Assembly: GCA_021849295.1 (NCBI GenBank) | Contig: JAJZTA010000008.1 | Location: 1-64,000 of the forward strand | Reading direction: 5' to 3' | DNA from: Pseudomonadota bacterium | Lineage (GTDB): Bacteria > Pseudomonadota > Alphaproteobacteria > Micavibrionales > UBA2020 | DNA length: 64,000 bases | Shown: one piece after another, positions 25,720 to 34,345 of the stretch | How the letters are laid out: every line of letters starts with the position of its first letter | Position numbering within the stretch: the first letter of the stretch is position 1 | Program-made: the position numbers and the translations under genes | Notes under the pieces: generated by a model | What the model was told of the DNA's origin: nothing | The model's database searches: none | The model's input: only the letters and a program-made list of their open reading frames with translations

Positions 25720-26794
25720 TCTGCTCTTTCCGCTGGCAAAATACTTCGAACCGTTCAATCTGTTCAAATACCTGACGTTCAGGACGGGCGGAGCCATCCT
25801 GACCGCGATGCTGATCAGCTTCTGGATCGGCCCCATGGTCATCCGCTGGCTGAAATCCAAACAAGGGCAGGGACAGCCCATTCGCTCCGACGGTCCGGAA
25901 ACGCACAAAAAGAAAAGAGGCACGCCGACGATGGGCGGGCTGATGATCATTTTTTCCGTCACCTTCTCGACGCTGCTCTGGGTCGATATTTCCAATCCAT
26001 TTATGTGGATTGTGCTGTGGGTTTTTCTCGGCTACGGCTTTATCGGTCTCTGGGACGACTACGCCAAGCTGGTCAAAGACAGCCACAAGGGCATTCCCGG
26101 AAAGTTGCGTCTGTTTCTGGAGGGAATGATTGCTCTCGGCGCGGTGCTGGCCTTCGAGGCGTCAGCGCCCTCCCCGCTCGGCCACACGCTCGCCGTGCCG
26201 TTTTTCAAAAACGTGCTGGTCAACCTCGGCTGGTTCTATGCCGTCTTCGGCATGCTGGTGGTCGTCGGCGCGGCCAACGCCGTCAACCTGACGGACGGCC
26301 TCGACGGCCTTGCCATCGGCGCGATCATGATCGCCACGGCCTGCTTCGGCTTCATCGCCTATCTCGTCGGCAACAAGGTTTTCTCCGCCTACCTGCAAAT
26401 CCACAATGTGCCCGGCGCAGGCGAGCTTTCCGTGTTCTGCGGCGCGCTGATCGGGGCGGGGCTGGGCTTTCTCTGGTATAACGCGCCGCCGGCGCAGGTG
26501 TTCATGGGCGACACGGGCTCGCTCGCCATGGGCGGTGCACTCGGCGCCATCGCCGTCATCACCAAACATGAAATCGTTCTTGCCATCATCGGCGGGCTGT
26601 TCGTCATGGAGACGCTGTCCGTCATCATACAGGTTGTCTCGTTCAAAACGCGCGGGAAACGCGTTTTCAAAATGGCCCCGATCCATCACCATTTCGAACA
26701 AATTGGCTGGGCGGAAACGACCGTCGTCGTCCGCTTCTGGATCATCGCGATCATTCTGGCGCTACTCGGACTCTCAACCCTGAAACTGAGATAG
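25709..26794 (+). CDS. mraY: Phospho-MurNAc-pentapeptide transferase MraY
   Basis: 361 aa, ten-helix integral membrane enzyme making lipid I from UDP-MurNAc-pentapeptide and undecaprenyl phosphate. The start at 25709 ([13 protein letters not shown]) follows AAAGGAAACC; the frame continues upstream in murF but that part is not the protein. Hallmarks are [77 protein letters not shown] and the cytoplasmic [17 protein letters not shown] motif with the HHH triad. Ends with TAG, 4 bp before murD. Confidence 0.97.
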   Translation: MLYNLLFPLAKYFEPFNLFKYLTFRTGGAILTAMLISFWIGPMVIRWLKSKQGQGQPIRSDGPETHKKKRGTPTMGGLMIIFSVTFSTLLWVDISNPFMWIVLWVFLGYGFIGLWDDYAKLVKDSHKGIPGKLRLFLEGMIALGAVLAFEASAPSPLGHTLAVPFFKNVLVNLGWFYAVFGMLVVVGAANAVNLTDGLDGLAIGAIMIATACFGFIAYLVGNKVFSAYLQIHNVPGAGELSVFCGALIGAGLGFLWYNAPPAQVFMGDTGSLAMGGALGAIAVITKHEIVLAIIGGLFVMETLSVIIQVVSFKTRGKRVFKMAPIHHHFEQIGWAETTVVVRFWIIAIILALLGLSTLKLR

Positions 26795-26798
26795 GAAT

Positions 26799-28154
26799 AT
26801 GATCGACCTGACGCCGCTGAAACCGCAACTCGAAAACAAGCCCGTCGCCATCGTCGGCATCGGCAAAAGTGGGCTTGCGACGGATCAGGCCTGCAAGGCG
26901 GCGGGGATTGAAACCGTGCTGTGGGACGACATACCAAGCATTCGGGAGGGACGGCAGACCGAAGACCTGACCGGAGCCGATTTCAGCCGCTTTTCCCTGC
27001 TCTGTCTTTCACCCGGTATTCCACTCACCCATCCGCAGCCGAACCTCTGCGCCGTGCAGGCGCAAAAGGCCGGCTGTCCCGTCGTCTGCGACATCGACAT
27101 CTTCCACCGCGCCTATCCGCGCATGAAAACCATCGGCATCACCGGCACCAACGGCAAATCGACCACCACGGCGCTCATCGGGCATATCCTGACAACAGCG
27201 GGCATCGAATCCACGGTCGGCGGCAATATCGGCATGGCGGCGCTCGACCTGCCGCAATTATCCAGCGACGGCGTTTACGTTTTCGAGATGTCGTCTTATC
27301 AACTGGATCTTTGCCCCGCGTTTGCACCGGATATCTCCGTCCTGATCAACCTCAGCCCCGACCATATCGAGCGGCACGGCGACATGGCGGGATATATCGC
27401 CGCGAAGAAAAAAATCTTCCGCGGCAGCGGCACGGCGATTATCGGCATTGACGACGGCTGGTCGAAAGACGTTTATGAGGATATCAAAAAGTCAGAACGC
27501 AAAACGATCTCTGTTTCGTGTAACGGCGCTGCGGATATCGCCGTCTCTCCGGACGGCACCTTGGCAGGCTTCGACCTCAAACAATGCAGAAACCTGCAAG
27601 GCCCGCACAACTGGCAGAACGCGGCGATGGCCTATGCCGCCTGCAAGACGCAGGGCATAAACGATGCCAAAATCTTCGACGGGCTGAAAAGTTTTCCCGG
27701 CCTCGCCCACCGCCAGAACATCGTCGCCGTCTATAACGGCATCCGCTACGTCAACGACAGCAAGGCGACGAACGACCAGGCGGCGGCTATGGCGCTGCGC
27801 GCGTTCGACCCCATATACTGGATTGCGGGCGGCAAACCGAAAGACGGCGGCTATCCGGATTGCGAGAAATATATCGGGCATGTGCGCCACGCTTTTCTGA
27901 TCGGCGAGGCCGAGGAAAAAATGGCGACATGGCTCGCAACGCAAAAAATCCCTTTCAGCCGCTGCGGCACGATGGACAAGGCGCTCGCAGAAGCCCATGC
28001 CATGGCGCAACAGGAAAAGTGCGTCGACGCCGCCGTCCTGCTCTCTCCCGCCTGCGCCAGTTTCGACCAGTTTAAAAATTTCGAGCAGCGGGGCGAGGTG
28101 TTTTCCAGCCTCGTCGCAAAACTCGCTCCCGTAAAAACAGAGGCGCGCGCATGA
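26799..28154 (+). CDS. murD: UDP-MurNAc-L-Ala:D-Glu ligase MurD
   Basis: 451 aa. It adds D-Glu as the second residue. N-terminal UDP-binding domain: VAIVGIGKSGLATDQACKAA, and LCLSPGIPLTHPQ. ATP loop: IGITGTNGKSTTTALIGHIL, then GGNIGMAALDL, FEMSSYQLDLCPAF and LINLSPDHIERHGDMAGYIA. C-terminal domain: YVNDSKATNDQAAAMALRAF, WIAGGKPKDGGY and LLSPACASFDQFKNFEQRGE. Complete. Its TGA overlaps the ATG of ftsW (ATGA). Confidence 0.96.
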   Translation: MIDLTPLKPQLENKPVAIVGIGKSGLATDQACKAAGIETVLWDDIPSIREGRQTEDLTGADFSRFSLLCLSPGIPLTHPQPNLCAVQAQKAGCPVVCDIDIFHRAYPRMKTIGITGTNGKSTTTALIGHILTTAGIESTVGGNIGMAALDLPQLSSDGVYVFEMSSYQLDLCPAFAPDISVLINLSPDHIERHGDMAGYIAAKKKIFRGSGTAIIGIDDGWSKDVYEDIKKSERKTISVSCNGAADIAVSPDGTLAGFDLKQCRNLQGPHNWQNAAMAYAACKTQGINDAKIFDGLKSFPGLAHRQNIVAVYNGIRYVNDSKATNDQAAAMALRAFDPIYWIAGGKPKDGGYPDCEKYIGHVRHAFLIGEAEEKMATWLATQKIPFSRCGTMDKALAEAHAMAQQEKCVDAAVLLSPACASFDQFKNFEQRGEVFSSLVAKLAPVKTEARA

Positions 28155-29281
28155 CGCATCTTCCCCGCACAGACAGATCCATTCTCAGCAACTGGTGGTG
28201 GGCGATCGACCGCCTGACGCTTTTCGCACTTGCGGTGCTGATCGTCGCCGGCATCATGCTGGTCTCCTCCGCCTCCCCACCCGCAGCGGAGCGCGCCGGG
28301 CTGGCGCCTTTCTATTATGTGCACAGGCAGCTGATCTTCCTGATTCCAACTATCGCCTTTATATTCATCATCTCCCTGGTGAATGAAAAAACGCTGTGGC
28401 GCATATCTCTAGTCGCGATGCCGGTCACGATCGCCATGATGATAGCGGCGATCTTTTTCGGGCCGGAAGTCAACGGCGCGCGGCGCTGGATCACACTGCA
28501 CGGCATGTCCATCCAGCCATCGGAATTCGCCAAGCCGTTCTTCGCCATCATCAGTGCGTGGCTGATCGCGAAAGCGCGGCAGAAACCGGGCTTTCCCGGC
28601 TATCAATTGTCCCTCGGCCTCTTTCTGGTCATCATCAGTCTGATGCTGATGGAGCCCGATCTCGGCATGTCTTTCGTGCTGGCCTGCATGTGGGGCGTGC
28701 AGATGTTTCTCTCCGGTCTGCCGATCATCGTCATTGCCGGGCTTGTCAGCATCGGCATTGTCGGGCTGTTTTGCGCCTACCTTTTCTCGCCGCACGTCAC
28801 CAGCCGCGTCGACCGCTTTCTCGATCCCGCCGTCGGCAACAACTATCAGGTAAAAAAATCCCTTCAAGCTTTCAGCCATGGCGGCTTCTGGGGCACGGGG
28901 CCGGACCACGGCATCATAAAGCTGACCCTGCCAGACGCGCACGAAGACTTCATCTTCGCCGTGGCGGCGGAGGAGTTCGGCATGATCACCGCCGTCCTGC
29001 TGATCCTGGTTTACGCCTTCGTCATCATCCGCAGCGTCAGCCGCATCTACCGCAATGAAGACATGTTTGTCGTTCTTGCCACCACGGCGCTTCTGGTGCA
29101 ATTCGGCCTGCAAAGCCTGATCCATATGGGATCGTCTCTGCAGCTCCTGCCCGCAAAGGGCATGACGCTGCCGTTCATCAGCTACGGCGGCTCCTCCCTG
29201 CTGTCGTTCGGAATCGCCTTTGGCGCGCTGCTCGTGCTCACCCGCAAACGCAAAACCGGCCTGTTGCATGACGACATCTGA
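28151..29281 (+). CDS. ftsW: Septal peptidoglycan polymerase FtsW (SEDS family)
   Basis: 376 aa, about ten membrane helices. It polymerises lipid II at the septum in complex with FtsI. Visible SEDS features: MLVSSASPPAAERAGLAPFY, VNGARRWITLHGMSIQPSEF and KPFF, ALNLVLMQPD-like LMLMEPDLGMSFVLAC, FSHGGFWGTGPDHGIIKLTL, PDAHEDFIFAVAAEEFG with the conserved Asp, and the C-terminal GMTLPFISYGGSSLLSFGIA. A small basic tail RKRKTGLLHDDI follows. It overlaps murD by 4 bp and murG by 14 bp. Confidence 0.96.
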   Translation: MTHLPRTDRSILSNWWWAIDRLTLFALAVLIVAGIMLVSSASPPAAERAGLAPFYYVHRQLIFLIPTIAFIFIISLVNEKTLWRISLVAMPVTIAMMIAAIFFGPEVNGARRWITLHGMSIQPSEFAKPFFAIISAWLIAKARQKPGFPGYQLSLGLFLVIISLMLMEPDLGMSFVLACMWGVQMFLSGLPIIVIAGLVSIGIVGLFCAYLFSPHVTSRVDRFLDPAVGNNYQVKKSLQAFSHGGFWGTGPDHGIIKLTLPDAHEDFIFAVAAEEFGMITAVLLILVYAFVIIRSVSRIYRNEDMFVVLATTALLVQFGLQSLIHMGSSLQLLPAKGMTLPFISYGGSSLLSFGIAFGALLVLTRKRKTGLLHDDI

Positions 29282-30368
29282 AACGGTCATCCTCGCGGCG
29301 GGCGGAACGGGCGGGCATCTCTACCCCGCCGAAGCGCTGGCACAGGAACTCCTCGGCCGCGGACATAAAGTCGTCATCATAACGGACAAGCGCGGCGCGG
29401 CCTTTCAAAACCTCGGCGATCAGGTGGAAGTTCTGACCGTTCCCGCCGCGACATTCAAAGCGGGGATCGTAAACAAGATAAATGCCGTGTTGGAAATTCT
29501 CTCGGGCATCTTGCAAGCCGCGAAACTCCTGCGCAAATACAGGCCGGCCATCGTCGTCGGTTTTGGCGGCTATCCCTCTTTTCCGACCATGTTTGCCGCA
29601 CAGTGGACAGGTCTCAAGACCATCATACACGAGCAAAACGCCGTCCTCGGAAAAGCCAATCTCCATCTCGCCGGCAAGGCCGTAGCCATCGCCGCCTCGC
29701 TGCAGGATACACGCGGCATTAAAGACGCCAACCAAAGCAAAGTCACAGTGACGGGAAATCCCGTTCGTCCCGCCATTCGCGCCCTGCGCGCGCTCCCCTA
29801 CCCGCCGCTGGACGGAGTTTTTGAAATTTTCATCACCGGCGGCAGCACGGCCCTGACCCATGTTTTCAACGATGCCGTTCCGGTGGCCATCATGCTTCTG
29901 CCCGAAGATTTACGCCAGCGCGTGCATGTCGTCCACCAGTGCCGTGCCGGCGAAGCCGCCGCGACAGCAGAGAGCTACAGAAAAGCGGGCGTGAAGGCCG
30001 AGATAAAGGAATTTTTCAGCGACATGCCGGAACGGCTGGCGGCCTGCCATTTGTTCATCGGCCGCTCAGGCGCCTCGACGGTGGCGGAAATATCCGTTGC
30101 CGGACGTCCCGCCATTTTCGTGCCCTACCCCGGGCATGCCGACCGGCAGCAGACCTACAACGCCGAACCGCTGGAGCAAAAAGGCGGATGCCTGATTATT
30201 CAGGAGGAGGATTTCACGTCGCAAACGCTGGCCGCGGAACTTGAAAAATTCATGAAAGACCCGGCCCTCCTGCAACAAGCCGCAGCAACAGCCAAAAGCT
30301 GCGGTCAGCCGGAAGCCGTCAAAAATCTTGCAGATTTGGTTGAGGGGACGTTACAGCGCGGGGGCTAA
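29268..30368 (+). CDS. murG: Lipid II-forming GlcNAc transferase MurG
   Basis: 366 aa from ATG 29268 (MTTSETVILAAGGTGGHLYP), a GT28 glycosyltransferase that adds GlcNAc to lipid I on the inner face of the membrane. The N-terminal glycine-rich loop is AAGGTGGHLYPAEALAQEL; others are VVGFGGYPSFPTMFAAQ, HEQNAVLGKANLHLAGKA, ITGGSTALTHVFNDAVP (normally GGSQGA) and the UDP-binding segment LFIGRSGASTVAEISVAGRP, AIFVPYPGHADRQQTYNAEP. GGSTAL departs slightly from the usual GGSQGA. Its 3' end overlaps an antisense gene by 18 bp, the point where the dcw cluster is interrupted. Confidence 0.95.
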   Translation: MTTSETVILAAGGTGGHLYPAEALAQELLGRGHKVVIITDKRGAAFQNLGDQVEVLTVPAATFKAGIVNKINAVLEILSGILQAAKLLRKYRPAIVVGFGGYPSFPTMFAAQWTGLKTIIHEQNAVLGKANLHLAGKAVAIAASLQDTRGIKDANQSKVTVTGNPVRPAIRALRALPYPPLDGVFEIFITGGSTALTHVFNDAVPVAIMLLPEDLRQRVHVVHQCRAGEAAATAESYRKAGVKAEIKEFFSDMPERLAACHLFIGRSGASTVAEISVAGRPAIFVPYPGHADRQQTYNAEPLEQKGGCLIIQEEDFTSQTLAAELEKFMKDPALLQQAAATAKSCGQPEAVKNLADLVEGTLQRGG

Positions 30369-30761
30369 CGCCCCGAGCTTGAAAGCCGCCGCGGGTGCCT
30401 TGACTGCCTGCAACAGCTTCTTCTCCTTGAGAACATCGACTATTTCGTTGATGCCCAGACCGTCGTTTTCCGGTTTTTTCAGTTCATGTTTGAGCATCGC
30501 CAGCGATACGCGCGAGGACAGAGCGATTTTGCCTTTAGCAATCATCCGTTTTAAGGTGTGCAGCTTTTCTTCCAGCGTATAGGGGCGCAAACCAAGCGCG
30601 CTCACCTGTCCGGTCTTCGCCTGCTCGCTGTCGGATTGCGCGGAATTCAGGCGATCCGCGGCGTTTCGGCCAAATTGACGCTGACCGCCATTAAACAGCG
30701 CCGAGAGTGAAAAACCCTCGTCAAACAGCTTCCGTAAATTCGAGATCCGATGATTATGCAC
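30351..30761 (-). CDS. Hypothetical protein inserted antisense in the dcw cluster
   Basis: 136 aa from a GTG at 30761; the upstream signal is weak, so the start is uncertain. No signal peptide or membrane helix. The N-terminal part (NLRKLFDEGFSLSALFNGGQ) is followed by a polar linker and a helical, Lys-rich C-terminal half (LEEKLHTLKRMIAKGKIALS, SLAMLKHELKKPENDGLGIN, EIVDVLKEKKLLQAVKAPAA). I do not recognise a family. It lies on the opposite strand between murG and murC, where most relatives have no gene, and is flanked by very AT-rich DNA on its upstream side. Acquired insertion is likely. Confidence 0.6.
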   Translation of the reverse strand: MHNHRISNLRKLFDEGFSLSALFNGGQRQFGRNAADRLNSAQSDSEQAKTGQVSALGLRPYTLEEKLHTLKRMIAKGKIALSSRVSLAMLKHELKKPENDGLGINEIVDVLKEKKLLQAVKAPAAAFKLGALAPAL

Positions 30762-30856
30762 GTCTATATCTCTGATAAATAATATAATTTTAAATTATAT
30801 ATGAAAAAAGTCACCAAAGTCAATCTTTTTGTTTATTATACATACCATATTCGGAC

Positions 30857-30862
30857 TATAAT
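30857..30862 (+). promoter_or_regulatory. Candidate -10 element of a murC promoter
   Basis: A perfect TATAAT lies 50 bp ahead of the murC start in AT-rich DNA; the best -35 at 16-18 bp distance (TTATTA/TATTAT) is weak. Because an antisense gene separates murG from murC, a separate promoter here is expected. Confidence 0.4.
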
Positions 30863-30896
30863 CCGCCCGACATCAACCAGGACACATATATAATAT

Positions 30897-30924
30897 AATG
30901 AAGCAAATATAATGAAGCAAACCT
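30897..30924 (+). repeat. 14-bp tandem duplication containing the murC start codon
   Basis: AATGAAGCAAATAT is followed directly by a near-copy AATGAAGCAAACCT that holds the real murC ATG (30912). The first copy creates a four-codon mini-ORF, ATG AAG CAA ATA TAA (30898-30912), whose stop overlaps the murC ATG as TAATG. No clear Shine-Dalgarno sequence precedes either ATG at normal distance (AGGA ends 15 bases before the first). Confidence 0.75.
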
Positions 30925-32375
30925 TTCCTCTCAAGATCGGCACGATCCACATCATCGGTATCGGTGGTATTGGCATGAGCGGTTACGCCGAAGTCCTGCA
31001 CAACCTCGGCTACAAGGTGCAAGGCTCCGACCAGTCGGAAAACGGCAACGTCCTGCGCCTGCGCGCGCTCGGCGTCCGTGTGATGATCGGGCATGCGGGC
31101 GAAAACATCTTCGACGAACAAGGCGCCCTGCCCTCCGTCGTCGTCAAGTCCACAGCGGTGAAGGCCACGAACCCCGAGATTGCCGCCGCGCGGGAAAACG
31201 AAGTCCCGGTCATCCCCCGCGTCGAGCTGCTGACCGAGCTGATGCGTTTGAAATGGTGCATCAACATCTCCGGCACGCACGGCAAGACGACCACGACTTC
31301 GATCATCGGCCATGTGCTGGAAAAAACCGGTCTTGACCCGACCGTCATCAACGGCGGCATCATCAACGCCTACGGCACGAACACGCGCATGGGCGCGAGC
31401 CAGTGGATGGTGGTTGAAGCCGACGAAAGCGACGGCACCTTCGCCAAGCTGCCCTCGATCGCCTCGATCATCACCAATATCGATCCGGAGCATCTGGATT
31501 ATTACGGTTCCTTCGACAAGCTGAAAGAGGCCTTCGTCGCCTATGCGCACAACCTACCGTTTTACGGCTTCGTCGTCGCCTGCATCGACCATCCGGTCGT
31601 GGAGGAGCTGCTGCCGCGCTTCCAGCGCAAAACCATTACTTACGGTTTCAGCGAAAAAGCCGATATCCGCGCCGTGAACGTGCAAACGACGCCGGACGGC
31701 CTCGTGTTCGACGTGTTGTTTGACTCCGGCCTGACTGGGTCTCCGCGCGAGATCAAGAACGTGAAGCTGCCGATGTTCGGGCCGCATAACGTTCTCAACG
31801 CGCTGACCAGCTTTGCCGTCGGACACGAGCTCGGCCTGCCGGCGGACAAGATCGTCGCCGCGCTGGCGCAGTTTTCCGGCGTCAGCCGCCGCTTCACGAC
31901 CACAGGCATCGTCAACGACATCACCATTATCGACGATTACGGCCATCACCCCGCCGAGATCGCCGCCACGCTCAAGGCCGGACGCGACGCCGTCAGCGGC
32001 AAGGGCAGCGGGCGCATCATCGCCGTCATGCAGCCGCACCGTTATACGCGCCTGCAGTCGCTGTTCGAAGGGTTCTGCCACTGCTTTGGCGAGGCCGACG
32101 AGGTCATCATCGCGAATGTCTATGCCGCGGGCGAAGACCCGATTACCGGCGTCGACCGCGATGCGCTGGTCAGCGGCATCCGCAAAAGCGGCAAAGACAA
32201 GGTCTATGCGCTCGAAAACGCGCAGGCCCTCGCGCCGCTGGTGCATAAAATCGCCAAACCAGGAGATTTTGTCATCTGTCTCGGCGCCGGCTCCATCACC
32301 CAATGGGCGCATATGCTGCCGAAGGAACTGGAAGAGCTCGCCGGAACCGCCCTTAAACAAGTTCACGGCGCATAA
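30912..32375 (+). CDS. murC: UDP-N-acetylmuramate:L-alanine ligase MurC
   Basis: 487 aa. First amino-acid addition to UDP-MurNAc. N-terminal domain: IHIIGIGGIGMSGYAEVLHN and LGYKVQGSDQSEN. ATP loop: NISGTHGKTTTTSIIGHVLE. Central: VVEADESDGTFAKLPSIASI and TNIDPEHLDYYGSFDKLKEA. C-terminal: FSGVSRRFTTTGIVNDITII, DDYGHHPAEIAATLKAGR, AVMQPHRYTRLQSLFEGFCH and VYAAGEDPITG. Complete. It restarts the dcw series after the antisense insertion and is preceded by a duplicated start region. murB follows 6 bp later. Confidence 0.96.
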   Translation: MKQTFPLKIGTIHIIGIGGIGMSGYAEVLHNLGYKVQGSDQSENGNVLRLRALGVRVMIGHAGENIFDEQGALPSVVVKSTAVKATNPEIAAARENEVPVIPRVELLTELMRLKWCINISGTHGKTTTTSIIGHVLEKTGLDPTVINGGIINAYGTNTRMGASQWMVVEADESDGTFAKLPSIASIITNIDPEHLDYYGSFDKLKEAFVAYAHNLPFYGFVVACIDHPVVEELLPRFQRKTITYGFSEKADIRAVNVQTTPDGLVFDVLFDSGLTGSPREIKNVKLPMFGPHNVLNALTSFAVGHELGLPADKIVAALAQFSGVSRRFTTTGIVNDITIIDDYGHHPAEIAATLKAGRDAVSGKGSGRIIAVMQPHRYTRLQSLFEGFCHCFGEADEVIIANVYAAGEDPITGVDRDALVSGIRKSGKDKVYALENAQALAPLVHKIAKPGDFVICLGAGSITQWAHMLPKELEELAGTALKQVHGA

Positions 32376-32381
32376 TTTACC

Positions 32382-33311
32382 ATGTCTTCCCTCAAGCTTC
32401 CCGAAGTGCGCGGCCGGCTGACCTACGACGCTCCGCTCGGACGTCAGACCTGGCTCGGCGTCGGCGGCGCGGCGGAAGTGCTGTTCAAGCCCGCCGACAA
32501 GCAAGATCTTATAGAATTCGTCAAAAATTGCCCGCCGGACGTGCCGGTCACGGTTCTCGGCGTCGCCTCGAACCTGATCATTCGCGACGGAGGCATTCCG
32601 GGTGTGACCATCCGGCTCGGGCGCGATGGCGCGGAAATCAAGACTGAAGGCACCACAGTCATGGCCGGCGCGGCGGCACTCGACATGAACGTCGCGCTGG
32701 CGGCGGCGCGGGCCTCGATTGCAGGGCTGGAATACCTGAGCGGCATTCCCGGCACCATCGGCGGTGCGCTACGCATGAACGCCGGCGCCTATGGGCGGGA
32801 GACGAAAGACGTCCTGATGTCCGCCGAAGTTCTGTTTCGCGACGGCACAGTCAGAACCATGACGGCGAAAGAAATGCACATGACATACAGACACAATGCC
32901 CTGCCGGACAATGTCATCTTCCTCGGCTGCACGCTGCAGGGCGAAAGCGGAGATCCCGACGTCATCGCTGGAAAGATCAATGAGATCAAGATAAAACGCG
33001 CCGAAAGCCAACCCATCCGCGCCAAAACCGGCGGCTCGACCTTCGCCAATCCCGAAGGGCATAAAGCGTGGCAGCTGATCGACGCCGCGGGCTGCCGCGG
33101 GCTCAAAGTCGGCGCGGCGCAGATGTCGGAGATGCACGCCAATTTCATGATCAACACCGGCGGCGCAACGGCGGCAGATCTGGAACGTCTTGGCGAAAAA
33201 GTGCGCGAAAAAGTTTACGCACATAGCGGTGTTATGCTACGATGGGAAATCAAGCGTGTCGGCGTGCCGCTGGCACAAGATACCGATATCGCCGCATGGA
33301 TGAAACAATAG
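32382..33311 (+). CDS. murB: UDP-N-acetylenolpyruvoylglucosamine reductase MurB
   Basis: 309 aa, FAD-dependent enzyme that reduces enolpyruvyl-UDP-GlcNAc to UDP-MurNAc. FAD domain: TWLGVGGAAEVLFKPADKQD, TVLGVASNLIIRDGGIPGVT, and EYLSGIPGTIGGALRMNAGA with YG. Substrate domain: TYRHNALPDNVIFLGCTL, AKTGGSTFANPEGHKAWQLI (catalytic Ser), and HANFMINTGGATAADL with C-terminal catalytic region. The type I fold of alphaproteobacteria. Ends with TAG. It sits 6 bp after murC and 34 bp before ddl. Confidence 0.95.
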   Translation: MSSLKLPEVRGRLTYDAPLGRQTWLGVGGAAEVLFKPADKQDLIEFVKNCPPDVPVTVLGVASNLIIRDGGIPGVTIRLGRDGAEIKTEGTTVMAGAAALDMNVALAAARASIAGLEYLSGIPGTIGGALRMNAGAYGRETKDVLMSAEVLFRDGTVRTMTAKEMHMTYRHNALPDNVIFLGCTLQGESGDPDVIAGKINEIKIKRAESQPIRAKTGGSTFANPEGHKAWQLIDAAGCRGLKVGAAQMSEMHANFMINTGGATAADLERLGEKVREKVYAHSGVMLRWEIKRVGVPLAQDTDIAAWMKQ

Positions 33312-33345
33312 CTATTGCCGCGGAGCGGCGAGGAAATTTCCTGAC

Positions 33346-34284
33346 ATGAAAACAGTAGCCGTGCTAATGGGAGGGTGGTCGAGCGAACGCGAAGTCTCAC
33401 TCTCCAGCGGCAAAGCCTGCGCCAAAGCTCTGCGCGAAAAGGGCTATAATGTTCGGGAAATTGATGTCAAGCGCGACCTCAAGGACCTGACGGCACAATT
33501 AACCCCGAAACCAGACGTCGCTTTCAACGCTTTGCACGGTCGTGGCGGCGAAGACGGCTGCATTCAGGGCGTTTTGGAAATTCTGAACATCCCTTATACG
33601 CATTCTGCGCCGCTCGCCTCTGCACTTGCCATGGACAAGCAAAAAGCCATCGAAATTTTGAAGCCGATGGGCGTGCCGTGCCCCGAAGGCGCGCTCGTCC
33701 ACATCGACGATCTGCGCAAGGGTGTCATTCCCTTCAAACCGCCCTATGTCGTGAAGCCGAACAACGAAGGTTCCAGCGTAGGCGTCTACATTATAAAAGA
33801 AGGCGACAACAAGCCGCCCGCGGGCCTGGACAACTGGCCTTACGGGCCTTACGCGCTGGTCGAAAAATATATTCCCGGCAAGGAACTCTCCGTCGCCGTG
33901 ATGGGCGCACGCGGTGAAAAAGCGCGCGCTTTAACCGTTACGGAAATTACAGCCGCGCATTCCTCCTTTTACGACTACGAAGCGAAATACGCCGCCGGCG
34001 GCTCGAGTCACGTGCTTCCCGCGCCGATCAATCAGGATGTTTTTAACGAGACGATGCGCATTGCCGCCTTTGCACACGAAAAATTAGGATGCACAGGTGT
34101 CACGCGCAGCGATTTCAGGTATAATGACAACGAGCCGGGGTTAGCCGGCCTGTACTACTTGGAGACAAATACCCAGCCCGGGATGACGCCGACGTCGTTG
34201 GTGCCTGAACAGGCGGCTCATATGGGGATGAGCTTTGGGGAACTGGTTGCGTGGCTGGTGGAAAACGCCAGCGTCCACACTTAA
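33346..34284 (+). CDS. ddl: D-alanine:D-alanine ligase
   Basis: 312 aa, ATP-grasp enzyme making the D-Ala-D-Ala dipeptide used by MurF. Hallmarks: VLMGGWSSEREVSLSSGKAC (N-terminal Glu), FNALHGRGGEDGCIQGVLEI, PYTHSAPLASALAMDKQKAI, PYVVKPNNEGSSVGVYII, VEKYIPGKELSVAVMG and the Mg-binding end YLETNTQPGMTPTSLVPEQA. Complete and typical DdlB. AGGA precedes the ATG. Its position between murB and ftsQ is standard. Confidence 0.96.
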   Translation: MKTVAVLMGGWSSEREVSLSSGKACAKALREKGYNVREIDVKRDLKDLTAQLTPKPDVAFNALHGRGGEDGCIQGVLEILNIPYTHSAPLASALAMDKQKAIEILKPMGVPCPEGALVHIDDLRKGVIPFKPPYVVKPNNEGSSVGVYIIKEGDNKPPAGLDNWPYGPYALVEKYIPGKELSVAVMGARGEKARALTVTEITAAHSSFYDYEAKYAAGGSSHVLPAPINQDVFNETMRIAAFAHEKLGCTGVTRSDFRYNDNEPGLAGLYYLETNTQPGMTPTSLVPEQAAHMGMSFGELVAWLVENASVHT

Positions 34285-34345
34285 AAAAGGACCGCAGCCG
34301 AAACGAGGGTGTGGAAACACGCCGAGGCATAGATGGGGTTTGGGA

